DNA of 18,163 nucleotides from the NCBI GenBank assembly GCA_035433705.1, contig DAORVK010000059.1:1-18163 (forward strand), read 5' to 3'. Under the pieces are notes generated by a model. It was not told where the DNA came from, did no database searches, and worked only from the letters and a program-made list of their open reading frames with translations. Made by a program: the position numbers and the translations under genes. Below are positions 1-9,195 of the stretch, piece by piece. Position 1 is the first letter of the stretch, and the number at the start of each line of letters is the position of its first letter. The DNA comes from CADEFQ01 sp035433705. Lineage in GTDB: Bacteria > Pseudomonadota > Gammaproteobacteria > Steroidobacterales > Steroidobacteraceae.

Positions 1-30
1 GGCGGATGAATCACCGCGCCTTTTGCGCGT

Positions 31-50
31 CGCCCGCCGCCCGCCGCCCG
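31..50. repeat. Short tandem heptamer repeat after kup
   Basis: The heptamer CGCCCGC is present almost three times in a row immediately beyond the kup stop codon. A small GC stem with a CTTTT loop lies next to it (15-29). There is no T-run, so it does not look like a standard terminator. It may only reflect slippage in GC-rich sequence. Confidence 0.4.
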
Positions 51-1913
51 TCACACCTCCACGTCCGTCCCCAGCACGACAACGCCCCTGGAGGGCATGT
101 TGAAGAACTCCGCCGCCTGCGTGCTGCGTCGCTGCATCCACGCGAAGAAGCGCATGCGCAATCCAGCAAGACCCGTGCGGGGCCGCGGCCGCACGAAATG
201 CCAGCCGAGAAACCATGAGACTTCGTCAGCAAACACTTTGAGCCCGCGCGGCCGGCAGCGGCGCAATGCTTCGCGTGCATCGGGCGTCTCCATGAACCCG
301 AAGCGCGCGTGCAGCAGGTAAACGCCCTCCTGCAGGGTCTCGATCCGGACACGGTCGGCAGGGTCCTGGCGCGGTGTGCGTGTGATCGTCATGTTCATGA
401 TCACGATCTGCTCGTGTGCAACGCGATTGTGCTCGAGATTGCGGATGAGCGCGGATGGCACGACGCCCGTATGGCTCGCCAGAAAAATCGCGGTGCCGGG
501 CACGCGCGTCGCTCCAGCAAGCAGCTTCGGCAGTTCGCTGAGCGGTACCGCCTGCCGTGCCAGCGCCTGACGCAGGCGCTGACGACCCTCGCGCCAGGTC
601 CAGAAGACACCGAACAGCAGGGTCGCGAGTGCCACCGGAACCCAGCCGCCGTCGTCGAGTTTCGTCATGTTGCCGAAGGCAAATGCCAGGTCCACGAGCA
701 GCAGCACACCAAATACCAGGCTCGTGAGCGTGAGGGGCCAGCGCCATTCGGTGCGCGCGACGACCGCGCCGAGCAGCGTCGTCACGAGCATCGTGCCGAC
801 GACTGCCGCGCCGTAGGCGCCCGACAGGGCATCCGAGGAGCCGAAGCCGAGCACGAACAGGGCCACCGCGAACAGGAGCAGTGCGTTGACGACAGGGACA
901 TAGATCTGCCCGAGCTCGAGCGCCGAAGTCTGCAGCACGCGCATGCGCGGCAGGATGTCGAGCTGCACCGCCTGGCGCGTGACCGAGAAGGTGCCCGTAA
1001 TGACCGCCTGCGAGGCGATCACGGACGCGGCGGTCGCGAGCAGCACGAAGAGCGGCAGCAGCTGCGGCGGCACGAGGAAGAAGAGCGGGTGCGCGATCGA
1101 TTCGTGATGTGACAGCAGCTGCGCCCCCTGGCCGTAATAATTGAGCATCAGCGCGGGCCACACGAAACCGAACCACGCGATCCGCACCGGGCGCTTGCCG
1201 AAATGGCCCATGTCCGCGTAGAGCGCCTCACCACCCGTGAGAGCGAGGAACACAGCGCCAAGAATCGCCAATCCGAGGCCAGGGTGCCCCGTCAGGAGCC
1301 ACATCGCCCAGCGTGGATCGAGTGCCGCAAGGACCGAGGGGCCGCGCACGATGGCGGCGAGCCCCGACACGCCGAGCGTGACGAACCACAGGAGCATGAT
1401 CGGTCCGAACAGCCGTCCCACGCGTTCGGTGCCGCGGCGCTGGATCGCAAAGAGGACCATCAGTATGACAAGCGTCACGGGAATGACGGCACGCGCAAAC
1501 CCTGGATCAAGGAGCTCCATGCCTTCGACCGCACTCAGCACCGTGATCGCCGGCGTGATCAGCGCATCGCAATAGAAGAGCGCGGCACCGGCGAGCGCGA
1601 GCGCCGCCACCCATGGAGCCTGTCGCGCCAGCGGATTGACGTGCTTCTGCACCAGCGCGAAGAGCGCGAGGATGCCGCCCTCGCCCTGGTTGTCGGCGCG
1701 CAGCATCAGCGTCACGTACTTGAGCGTGACGACCACAAACAGGCTCCAGCTGATGAGCGACAACACGCCGAGCACTGCGCCCACGTCGCCGCCCGGCGCA
1801 CCCGTCGCATCGAGCGAGACCTTGAGCGCGTAGAGCGGGCTGGTACCGATGTCGCCAAAGACGACGCCGAGCGCACCGACCAGGGCCGGGAGCGTTGTGC
1901 GGTTGTCGCTCAT
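51..1913 (-). CDS. kup: Kup-family low-affinity potassium uptake transporter
   Basis: Inner-membrane K+ uptake protein of the KUP/HAK/KT family, which imports K+ probably together with H+. The 620-residue product matches the usual size of bacterial Kup (E. coli about 622). The N-terminus carries the family signature GDIGTSPLY at residues 20-28, followed by about twelve hydrophobic segments up to roughly residue 450. A hydrophilic cytoplasmic C-terminal domain ends in GTDVEV. The ATG at 1911-1913 is one base beyond the stop of the upstream SDR gene (TGACATG), and no good Shine-Dalgarno sequence is visible. Translation is therefore probably coupled to the SDR gene. It is the last gene of a PLD-SDR-kup unit. 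The family assignment is secure from the sequence; the ion and direction come from family knowledge. Confidence 0.96.
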   Translation of the reverse strand: MSDNRTTLPALVGALGVVFGDIGTSPLYALKVSLDATGAPGGDVGAVLGVLSLISWSLFVVVTLKYVTLMLRADNQGEGGILALFALVQKHVNPLARQAPWVAALALAGAALFYCDALITPAITVLSAVEGMELLDPGFARAVIPVTLVILMVLFAIQRRGTERVGRLFGPIMLLWFVTLGVSGLAAIVRGPSVLAALDPRWAMWLLTGHPGLGLAILGAVFLALTGGEALYADMGHFGKRPVRIAWFGFVWPALMLNYYGQGAQLLSHHESIAHPLFFLVPPQLLPLFVLLATAASVIASQAVITGTFSVTRQAVQLDILPRMRVLQTSALELGQIYVPVVNALLLFAVALFVLGFGSSDALSGAYGAAVVGTMLVTTLLGAVVARTEWRWPLTLTSLVFGVLLLVDLAFAFGNMTKLDDGGWVPVALATLLFGVFWTWREGRQRLRQALARQAVPLSELPKLLAGATRVPGTAIFLASHTGVVPSALIRNLEHNRVAHEQIVIMNMTITRTPRQDPADRVRIETLQEGVYLLHARFGFMETPDAREALRRCRPRGLKVFADEVSWFLGWHFVRPRPRTGLAGLRMRFFAWMQRRSTQAAEFFNMPSRGVVVLGTDVEV

Positions 1914-1914
1914 G

Positions 1915-2949
1915 TCAGCTGCCGCTGCCGGGACCCAGCCACTTGCGGGTGAGCTCTGCCGAAACAGCCCAGAGTTTCGCAGCGAGTGCAGCGTCCTCCA
2001 TGCGACCGCCCGGAATCTCCGGGTTGCAGTTGGCGAAGTAGCGCCCGCTCACGCCTGCGATGCGCGCATTCGTCGCGACATAGCACTGCGTCGCGGCACC
2101 GGCGGGAATGCTCTTCATGAACGTCCAGCCGATCAGTTCACCCAGCAGCTTTTTCCAGCGGGGAAAATGGCGGCCAAGGTTCGTTCTGATGATTCCGGGG
2201 TGCACCGAATTCGATGTCGCGCGTGTGCCCCCGAGGCGGCGCGCAAGTTCGAGCGAGAACAGTCCGTTCGCGAGTTTGCTTTGACCGTATGCGCGGTTCG
2301 GGTCGTACTCGCCGCGCCTGCCCGAAAGGTTGTCGAACTCGATGCCCTCGGGCGGCGCCCACAGGTAACCGCGGCTCGAGACCACGACAACGCGGCCTTG
2401 CGGTGCAGCGACCACCCTGTCCAGCAAGCGGTTGACGAGCAGGAAGTGCCCGAGGTGATTAGTGACGAAGTGCTTCTCGAGCCCATTCACCTGCTCGAGC
2501 TGCGGGAGCGCCATGATGCCCGCGTTGCAGACGAGCATGTCGAGCGCCACCCCCTCGCGTCGCACCGCGTCGGCGCAGGCGGCGACCGAGTCGAAATCGG
2601 TCAGCTCGAGCGCGAACGGCGTGGCGCGGGCACCAGCCGGCGCGCAGGCCGCTGTCGCCTTTTCGAGCGTGCGCGCCGTACCGAGCACGTGTGCACCACG
2701 CAGGGTCAGCACACGCAGCGTCTCGGCGCCGAGGCCCGAGTTGACGCCGGTGACTAGCGCGACCTTGCCGGAAAGATCGAGTCCTGCCGCGACTTCCTCC
2801 GCCGTCGAGTCTGCGCCAAACGGGCCCACAGGCACACCCGCGGGTCGCTGCGGCCCGCCGCGGTCGCGAACGGCCCGTCCCGCGACGAGCGCCCCCACCC
2901 CCGCCACGGCCGCGATCCCTGTGACGACCAGCGCCTTGCGACGATTCAT
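1915..2949 (-). CDS. Short-chain dehydrogenase/reductase with N-terminal membrane anchor, retinol-dehydrogenase-like
   Basis: NAD(P)-dependent oxidoreductase of the SDR superfamily, 344 residues. A Rossmann fold starts near residue 60. The glycine motif TGVNSGLG is at 67-74, NAG at 142-144, catalytic serine is at about 191-192, and YGQSK places the active-site Tyr221 and Lys225. The long C-terminal part and overall style resemble the RDH11-14/WW-domain oxidoreductase group; the substrate is unknown. The N-terminus (MNRRKALVV followed by about 15 hydrophobic residues) is a membrane anchor or a twin-arginine-like signal, which is unusual for SDRs. The ATG at 2947-2949 was chosen because it gives this N-terminus. 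A longer frame to 3117 would lie inside the upstream PLD gene. One base separates it from that gene (TGATATG) and one from kup downstream, indicating a translationally coupled operon. Confidence 0.92.
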   Translation of the reverse strand: MNRRKALVVTGIAAVAGVGALVAGRAVRDRGGPQRPAGVPVGPFGADSTAEEVAAGLDLSGKVALVTGVNSGLGAETLRVLTLRGAHVLGTARTLEKATAACAPAGARATPFALELTDFDSVAACADAVRREGVALDMLVCNAGIMALPQLEQVNGLEKHFVTNHLGHFLLVNRLLDRVVAAPQGRVVVVSSRGYLWAPPEGIEFDNLSGRRGEYDPNRAYGQSKLANGLFSLELARRLGGTRATSNSVHPGIIRTNLGRHFPRWKKLLGELIGWTFMKSIPAGAATQCYVATNARIAGVSGRYFANCNPEIPGGRMEDAALAAKLWAVSAELTRKWLGPGSGS

Positions 2950-2950
2950 A

Positions 2951-4537
2951 TCAGATCTGACTCTCCACGAAGGGTAACAAGCCGGCCAGCCAGACCGTGA
3001 AGCGCTGCCACCAGCTCGTATCCGGCTCGCGATCGTAGCGCAGCTCGCGCCCCCCCGGGTTCTCGCCCGTCCAGACGAGCGCGTCGGAACGCCCGCTCGC
3101 ACCATCGCGCAGCGCAACCGAGTAGCTGAAGGCCTTGGCGCTCGCGAGATCGAAGAGCTCCGCCGCCTGGCGCGCGAGGCTGGCGCTGTCGATCAGCAGA
3201 CCGACCTCGGTGTTGCGCTCGATCGAGCGCGGGTCGAGATTCAACGAGCCGACGAACAGCGAGCTGCGATCGATCACCAGATACTTCGCGTGCAGGCTCA
3301 CGTACTCCGAGCCGAACCTGCGCCGGCCCTCGCGCCGGGTGGCCAGCTCCGAGAGGGCGCGCAGCTCGTGCAGGCGCACGCCGCCACGCAGCAGCGGCGC
3401 GCGGTAGCGGGCGTAGCCGCTGTGCACGATGCCGACGTCGTTCGCGGCCAGCGAATTGGTGAGCACCGCTACGGCAACACCCTCTTTCACGAGGCCCGTC
3501 AGCGCCTCGACACCCCGTTCACGTGGCACGAAATAGGGTGAACTCACGAGCAGTTCGTGCGTGGCGCCCAGGGCCTGCTCCCGCAGGCGCCGGATCAGAA
3601 AATCACGGCGATCGCCACCCGACCTGCCGGCTTTCGACGGGCTGTCCGCCAGTACCCACGCCTTGCCGGATTCGAGCACCAGATTCCGCGCCGCCAGCTG
3701 TGCGGCAAGCGCCGAATTGCCGAGCGCCTGCACGTAGGCGGAATCCCTCATGGCTGCGCGATGAGTGGCGAGCGCAGTTCGCAGAGAAGCCAGATCGGCT
3801 GCGGTCGGCGCGTGATCCAGCAGTCCGGCCGCGGGCACCGCCCACTCGCTGTTCCAGTATTCGTCGAACGAAGCGGAGGCCTGCGCAGCCACCGGCCCGA
3901 CGGCGAGCACATCGAGATCGCGGAAATTCATCCGGGTCTCAAGGTCGAAGTATTCGTCGCCGATATTGCGGCCACCGATGATCACCGCGTGATTGTCGGC
4001 CGCATACAGCTTGTTATGCATGCGGTGGTTGAGGCGTCGGGGGTCGAGCAGGAAATCGAAGGCGCGCGCCAGCGGGCCGCGGCGCCGGGTCCACGGATTG
4101 AAGAGGCGCACTTCGATGTGCGGATGTGAATCGAGGATGGCAATCGCGCGATCGGCCGGCGCGGCGTAGATGTCGTCCAGCAGGATGCGCACGCGCACGC
4201 CACGGTCCGCTGCAGCGAGCACTTCGCCCGTGAGCAGCCGGCCGGTGTCGTCGGCGTTGATCATGTAGTACTGCAGGTCAAGGGAACGGCCGGCCGCGCG
4301 CGCGAGCCACACGCGTGCGACAAAAGCGCCGACGCCGTCGGGCAACAGGCGAAAACCGGATTCGCCGGCCGCGGTTTTGGCCACTCCCGGAAACAGCTCG
4401 TGCACGGCCGTCAGACCCCCGCCCCGGATCGCCGCCGATGCTTCGCGCTGCCAGTCGGGATCGAGCGTTTGACAGCCTGCCAGCAACAGCGCCGCGAGCC
4501 ACGCCGGCCGCCACACGCCAGCATTCTTCAGCCCCAT
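2951..4537 (-). CDS. Phospholipase D / cardiolipin synthase-like lipoprotein (ClsC/YmdC-like)
   Basis: Envelope enzyme of the phospholipase D superfamily, 528 residues. It has two HKD catalytic motifs: His174-x-Lys176 with Asp181 (HNKLYAAD) and His416-x-Lys418 with Asp423 (HAKYLVID), followed by GSLNLDPRS. Two-HKD bacterial enzymes of this shape act as cardiolipin synthases or transphosphatidylases; ClsC/YmdC is the closest model I can name. The N-terminus is a lipoprotein signal with lipobox LLAGC (Cys22), so the protein is probably lipid-anchored in the periplasm. The C-terminus ends in the LPFVESQI style common in this group. It is the first gene of a unit with the SDR and kup. Its ATG overlaps an opposite-strand ATG (CATG at 4535-4538) on the side of the divergent kinase gene. 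Reaction and substrate are inferred from the family. Confidence 0.92.
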   Translation of the reverse strand: MGLKNAGVWRPAWLAALLLAGCQTLDPDWQREASAAIRGGGLTAVHELFPGVAKTAAGESGFRLLPDGVGAFVARVWLARAAGRSLDLQYYMINADDTGRLLTGEVLAAADRGVRVRILLDDIYAAPADRAIAILDSHPHIEVRLFNPWTRRRGPLARAFDFLLDPRRLNHRMHNKLYAADNHAVIIGGRNIGDEYFDLETRMNFRDLDVLAVGPVAAQASASFDEYWNSEWAVPAAGLLDHAPTAADLASLRTALATHRAAMRDSAYVQALGNSALAAQLAARNLVLESGKAWVLADSPSKAGRSGGDRRDFLIRRLREQALGATHELLVSSPYFVPRERGVEALTGLVKEGVAVAVLTNSLAANDVGIVHSGYARYRAPLLRGGVRLHELRALSELATRREGRRRFGSEYVSLHAKYLVIDRSSLFVGSLNLDPRSIERNTEVGLLIDSASLARQAAELFDLASAKAFSYSVALRDGASGRSDALVWTGENPGGRELRYDREPDTSWWQRFTVWLAGLLPFVESQI

Positions 4538-4616
4538 GGCCCGTTCGCGAGCAGGGAGTTGCCCTTACACATCGTCGGCGGACACACTAGCGCATCCCAA
4601 ACGAGGTTGCGACAGG
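4538..4616. promoter_or_regulatory. Divergent intergenic region between PLD operon and PAS kinase
   Basis: This gap of about 80 bases must hold control elements for the leftward PLD-SDR-kup unit and the rightward kinase-regulator pair. No consensus -35/-10 pair stands out on either strand. Weak candidates are TAGTGT on the minus strand and TTGCCC with CACACT on the plus strand. The call rests mainly on gene layout. Confidence 0.3.
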
Positions 4617-5731
<1,115 letters not shown>

Positions 5732-5735
<4 letters not shown>

Positions 5736-6352
5736 AAAACGGCACCCCAACGGTTTTCGTCATCGACGACGACGACGCAGTCAGGAGCTCGCTGCGGCTC
5801 CTCTTCAAGTCCTACGGCCTCGACGCCGTCATGCACGCCTCGGCGGATGAGTTCCTCGCGGGCTACGACATCTCGCGGCCCGGCTGCCTGGTGCTCGACG
5901 TGCGCATGCCGGGCATGAGCGGGCCCGAGCTGCAGCAGCGCCTGAACGCGCTCGGCGCCACGATTCCAATCGTGTTCATCACTGGCCACGGCGACGTACC
6001 GATGGCAGTCGAAGCGATGCAGGCGGGCGCGTTCGATTTCCTGCAGAAGCCGTTCCGCGACGACGACCTCATCGAGCGCGTGCAGCGCGCGCTCGCGCGC
6101 GACGCCGGGCAGCGTGCACTGCTCGGCGCGCGGCACGACACCCGCGAACGCCTCGCGACACTCACGCCACGCGAGCGCGACGTGCTCAACCTCGTCGTGG
6201 TCGGCAAGGCGAACAAGGTGATTGCAGCCGATCTCGGCCTGAGCCAGCGCACGGTCGAGATTCACCGCGCGCGCGTCATGGAAAAAATGGATGCTGCGTC
6301 GCTCGCACAGCTCGTGCGCATGGTGCTCGACCTCGAGCGGCCGGCGGGCTGA
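5732..6352 (+). CDS. FixJ-family response regulator (REC + LuxR-type HTH)
   Basis: DNA-binding response regulator and the probable partner of the adjoining PAS kinase; 206 residues. The receiver domain (about 5-120) has the acidic cluster IDDDD at 11-15, phosphoacceptor Asp56 in VLDVRMPG, Thr84 in FITGHGD and Lys106 in FLQKPF, all in the FixJ/TtrR style. A LuxR-type helix-turn-helix follows, from TLTPRERDVL through GLSQRTVEIHRARVMEKM. The ATG at 5732 overlaps the kinase stop (ATGA) and has a weak GGAA eight bases upstream. An in-frame upstream ATG at 5693 would lie inside the kinase gene and is not favoured. Such regulators usually activate promoters after phosphorylation; the targets are not visible here. 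It converges on ppc with only eight bases between the stop codons. Confidence 0.93.
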
Positions 6353-6360
6353 TCAGTGGG

Positions 6361-9087
6361 CTAGCCGGTACTCTGCAGGCCCTGCGCGATGCCGCTGATG
6401 CTCGCGAGCAGCGCCTCGTAGAGATCACGGTCCTGCCGCTTCGTTGCGCGCCAGCGCGCGAGCAGATCGACCTGCATCAGATTCATCGGATCGACGTACG
6501 GGTTGCGCAACCGGATCGAACGCTGCAGCGTAGGATCGCCGTCGAGCAGTTCCCCACAGCCCTTGATCGCAAGCACCGCATCGCGCGCTCGCGAGTACTC
6601 GGCTGCGATCCTGGCGAAGTAAGGCTGCGCGCTGCCCGCGAGGGCGTCGTAGTGCCCGGCAATCCCGAGATCCGTACGCGCCAGCATCGTCTCGACGTCG
6701 TCGATGAGGTTATGAAAGAAGAACCATTCTGTGCAGGCTTCGCGCACGAAGCCGACACCCGACTCGTCGATCAGCGCCGCAAGACCGGTGCCGGCGCCAA
6801 ACCAGCCGGGCAGCATGCAACGCGACTGCGTCCAGGCGAAAACCCAGGGCACCGGACGCAGCGCCTCGAGCGTATTCACGTCGTCGCGCCACGCCGGTCT
6901 CGAACCGATCTGCATGCGCTCGATCACATCGATCGGGGTCGCGGCACGAAAGTAGGCGAAAAAGCCGGGGTCGTCATGGACGAGCGCGCGGTACGCGGCA
7001 CGGCTCGTGTCGGCGAGGCGCTGCGCCGCCGCCATGTGCCCGGCAGCCACCCGCGCCGGGGTGCCACGCAGGGTTGCGGCCGTACCGAGCGCGAGCGCGT
7101 TGAACGCGCGCTCGAGCGTGCGCAGCGCGATCGGGCGCAGGCCGTAATTCTGGTTGATGACCTCGCCCTGCTCGGTCAGGCGCAGCACGCCATTCAGCGA
7201 CTCGGGTGGTGCCGCGCGCACGAGCGCGTCGATGCGTCCGCCGCCGCGGGCAATGCTGCCGCCGCGGCCGTGGAAGATCACATGCCGCTCCTCGGCGCCC
7301 GTCAGCGTCGCCGCGAGCGTCTGCTCGGCACGGTATGCGGCGATACGCGAGGCACAGAGCCCGCCGTCCTTGTTGGTGTCGGAGTACCCGACCATCACAC
7401 ACTGGCGCCGGCCGCGAGCCTCGAGGTGCCGAAAATAGAGCGGATCGGCGAGCAGCTGGCGCATCACGTCGCCGCAGCCCGCGAGCGTATCAATGCTCTC
7501 GAACAGCGGCGCGAGATCGAGCGCCACTTCACCGGTGACCTTGTCGTAGGTCTCGGCCCAGCGCGCGACGAGGAGCGGTGCAAGCACGTCGTCGGCCGTG
7601 CGACTCGCGCTCACGATGTAATAGCCGATGGCGTCACGCCCGTAGCGATGCCGTGCCTGCATCATCGCCTCGAAGACGGCGATGGCGCGTTTGCCGAGCG
7701 CATCGAGCTCACGTCGCGGGCCGAGGTCGCGCTCGATCGCCGCGACCAGCAGATCGTGGCGTTCGGCGCTCGGTCGCTCGAGCCACTGCGGGTCGTCGAG
7801 CCCCTGCGCAAGCACACGGTGGTGTACGCCAGCATGCTGGCGCACATCCAGCGTCGCGAAATGAAAACCGAAGGTTTCGACCCTGCGAATCAGCCGCCGT
7901 ACGAGGTAGAGGCCTGCGTGCCGGCCTTTGTTGGCGGCGAGGCTGCCGGCGATCAGGCCGAGGTCGTCGAGCAACTGGCGCGGGTTCTCGTAGGCATTGG
8001 CGCGGCCGTCGTAAGTGGCGCGCAGCCGCTCGCCGATCTGCCCGAGGAACACCCGGTAGGGCATGCGGTCGTGGCGCGCCGGGGTCGCGGTCTGCGCGCC
8101 GGGCACGAGCGCCATGTAGCGCTCGATGTGCTTGGCGAGCGCCGGGCTCACGCCGATGCGGCTCGCGCTCTGCGAGAGAATCTGGGCAAGGTGCTGGCAT
8201 TCGCCGAAATAGGCGTTGACGATCACCTGATGCTGGCGCGCGAGCGTCTCGCGGATGGTTTTCGCGTTGACGTCCGGATTGCCGTCCATGTCGCCACCGA
8301 CCCAGCTGCCGAAGCGGATCAGCAGTGGCAGTTCGATCGTCTCGGCCGAAACGCCATAGAGCTTCTCGAGGGCGAGCGCTATCTCATCGTAGAACGCCGG
8401 CAGAATGCGGTAGAGCACCTCCGCGATGTAGAACATCACATGCTCGCGCTCATCGGCAACGGTCAGCCGGTCGCGCGGGTGGTCCTCCGTCTGCCACGCC
8501 GTGGTCATCTCCGTGCGCACGCGTCCGAGGAGACTGCGCGTCTCCTGCGGGGTGAGCGTGGGATCGAGCCGGTCGAGGAGCATCTCGGCGACGCGCTGCT
8601 GCTTGCGCAGGATCGTGCGACGGGTCGACTCGGTGGGATGCGCCGTGAAGACCGGCTCGATGCGCAGCTTTGCGAGCAACGCGAGCACCTCATCGAGCGA
8701 GGCGCCTTCAGCCTTGAGAGCCGCGAGCGCGTCTTCGACGCCGCCGGGTTGCGGGCGCGCGCTGTCGGCGAGGAAGTACTCCTTGCGCCGTCTTATGCGA
8801 TGCACCTTCTCCGCGAGGTTGACCGCCTGGAACCAGGCCGAAAATGCCCGCACGAGATCGCGCGCCGTCGCCGGCGGACGGCCCCGTACCCGAACCTCGA
8901 GTTCCTTGCCGGCGGCCTCATCGCCCGCCCGGTGCTGGATCGCGAGCACCCGGTCACGCTCGACGAGGTCGAGCAGGGCGTCGCCCCCCTGCTCGCGGAG
9001 AATGTCCCCCACCAGGCCACCGAGCACGTGCACATCGTCGCGCAACGCGGCATGGCGGGCCGGAAATTCGATGTCATGGCGGTTCAC
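6361..9087 (-). CDS. ppc: Phosphoenolpyruvate carboxylase
   Basis: Cytosolic anaplerotic enzyme that adds bicarbonate to phosphoenolpyruvate to give oxaloacetate and phosphate, refilling the TCA cycle. The 908 residues compare with about 883 in E. coli. Signatures are clear: TAHPTE with catalytic His150, GSWVGGDMDGNP near 260-271, GYSDTNKDGG, the mobile-loop FHGRGGSIARGGG, PWVFAWTQSR, and the C-terminal QVDLLARWR and SISGIAQGLQSTG, ending in the expected Q-x-TG tail. The start is a GTG at 9085-9087 with a poor ribosome site (a GGCGGC stretch only). No in-frame ATG exists nearby. A large palindrome begins 27 bases upstream of this start. It appears to be a stand-alone gene. Confidence 0.98.
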   Translation of the reverse strand: MNRHDIEFPARHAALRDDVHVLGGLVGDILREQGGDALLDLVERDRVLAIQHRAGDEAAGKELEVRVRGRPPATARDLVRAFSAWFQAVNLAEKVHRIRRRKEYFLADSARPQPGGVEDALAALKAEGASLDEVLALLAKLRIEPVFTAHPTESTRRTILRKQQRVAEMLLDRLDPTLTPQETRSLLGRVRTEMTTAWQTEDHPRDRLTVADEREHVMFYIAEVLYRILPAFYDEIALALEKLYGVSAETIELPLLIRFGSWVGGDMDGNPDVNAKTIRETLARQHQVIVNAYFGECQHLAQILSQSASRIGVSPALAKHIERYMALVPGAQTATPARHDRMPYRVFLGQIGERLRATYDGRANAYENPRQLLDDLGLIAGSLAANKGRHAGLYLVRRLIRRVETFGFHFATLDVRQHAGVHHRVLAQGLDDPQWLERPSAERHDLLVAAIERDLGPRRELDALGKRAIAVFEAMMQARHRYGRDAIGYYIVSASRTADDVLAPLLVARWAETYDKVTGEVALDLAPLFESIDTLAGCGDVMRQLLADPLYFRHLEARGRRQCVMVGYSDTNKDGGLCASRIAAYRAEQTLAATLTGAEERHVIFHGRGGSIARGGGRIDALVRAAPPESLNGVLRLTEQGEVINQNYGLRPIALRTLERAFNALALGTAATLRGTPARVAAGHMAAAQRLADTSRAAYRALVHDDPGFFAYFRAATPIDVIERMQIGSRPAWRDDVNTLEALRPVPWVFAWTQSRCMLPGWFGAGTGLAALIDESGVGFVREACTEWFFFHNLIDDVETMLARTDLGIAGHYDALAGSAQPYFARIAAEYSRARDAVLAIKGCGELLDGDPTLQRSIRLRNPYVDPMNLMQVDLLARWRATKRQDRDLYEALLASISGIAQGLQSTG

Positions 9088-9113
9088 AGCCGCCGATTCT
9101 AACCGGTGCCGAA

Positions 9114-9187
9114 TGGTGCCGGGTTTTCGGTTATTCGGTTATTGCGGGCTACCGCCCAATAACCGAATAACCGAAAACCCGGCACCA
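9114..9187. repeat. 30-bp perfect inverted repeat (REP/MITE-like palindrome)
   Basis: Two arms of 30 bases (9114-9143 and 9158-9187) are exact reverse complements. The 14-base centre can pair further (GGGC 9146-9149 with GCCC 9154-9157, loop TACC), leaving only a two-base GC bulge. Each arm contains the octamer CGGTTATT twice in tandem (9128-9135 and 9136-9143 in the left arm). The arm end GGTGCC is also repeated ten bases outside, at 9105-9110. The element sits 8 bases after the receptor stop and 26 before the ppc start. It has no flanking T-run, so it is not a standard intrinsic terminator, although so strong a hairpin could still protect mRNA 3' ends or reduce read-through. Its AT-rich arms stand out from the GC-rich surroundings, consistent with a mobile or dispersed repeat. 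I cannot assign it to a named family. Confidence 0.9.
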
Positions 9188-9195
9188 GGCCTCGC

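Noticed and set aside
2951..2960. Perfect 10-base palindrome TCAGATCTGA at the PLD/SDR junction
   Set aside because: Too short and without supporting context; it overlaps the PLD stop codon and could be chance.
6652..9102. 816-codon plus-strand open frame opposite ppc
   Set aside because: It is the antisense of ppc in very GC-rich DNA. The product is Arg/His/Glu-rich without domains, while the minus strand encodes a full PEP carboxylase.
9114..9187. Rho-independent terminator of the receptor gene
   Set aside because: The stem is very long and no T-run follows on either strand, so it was listed as a repeat rather than a terminator.
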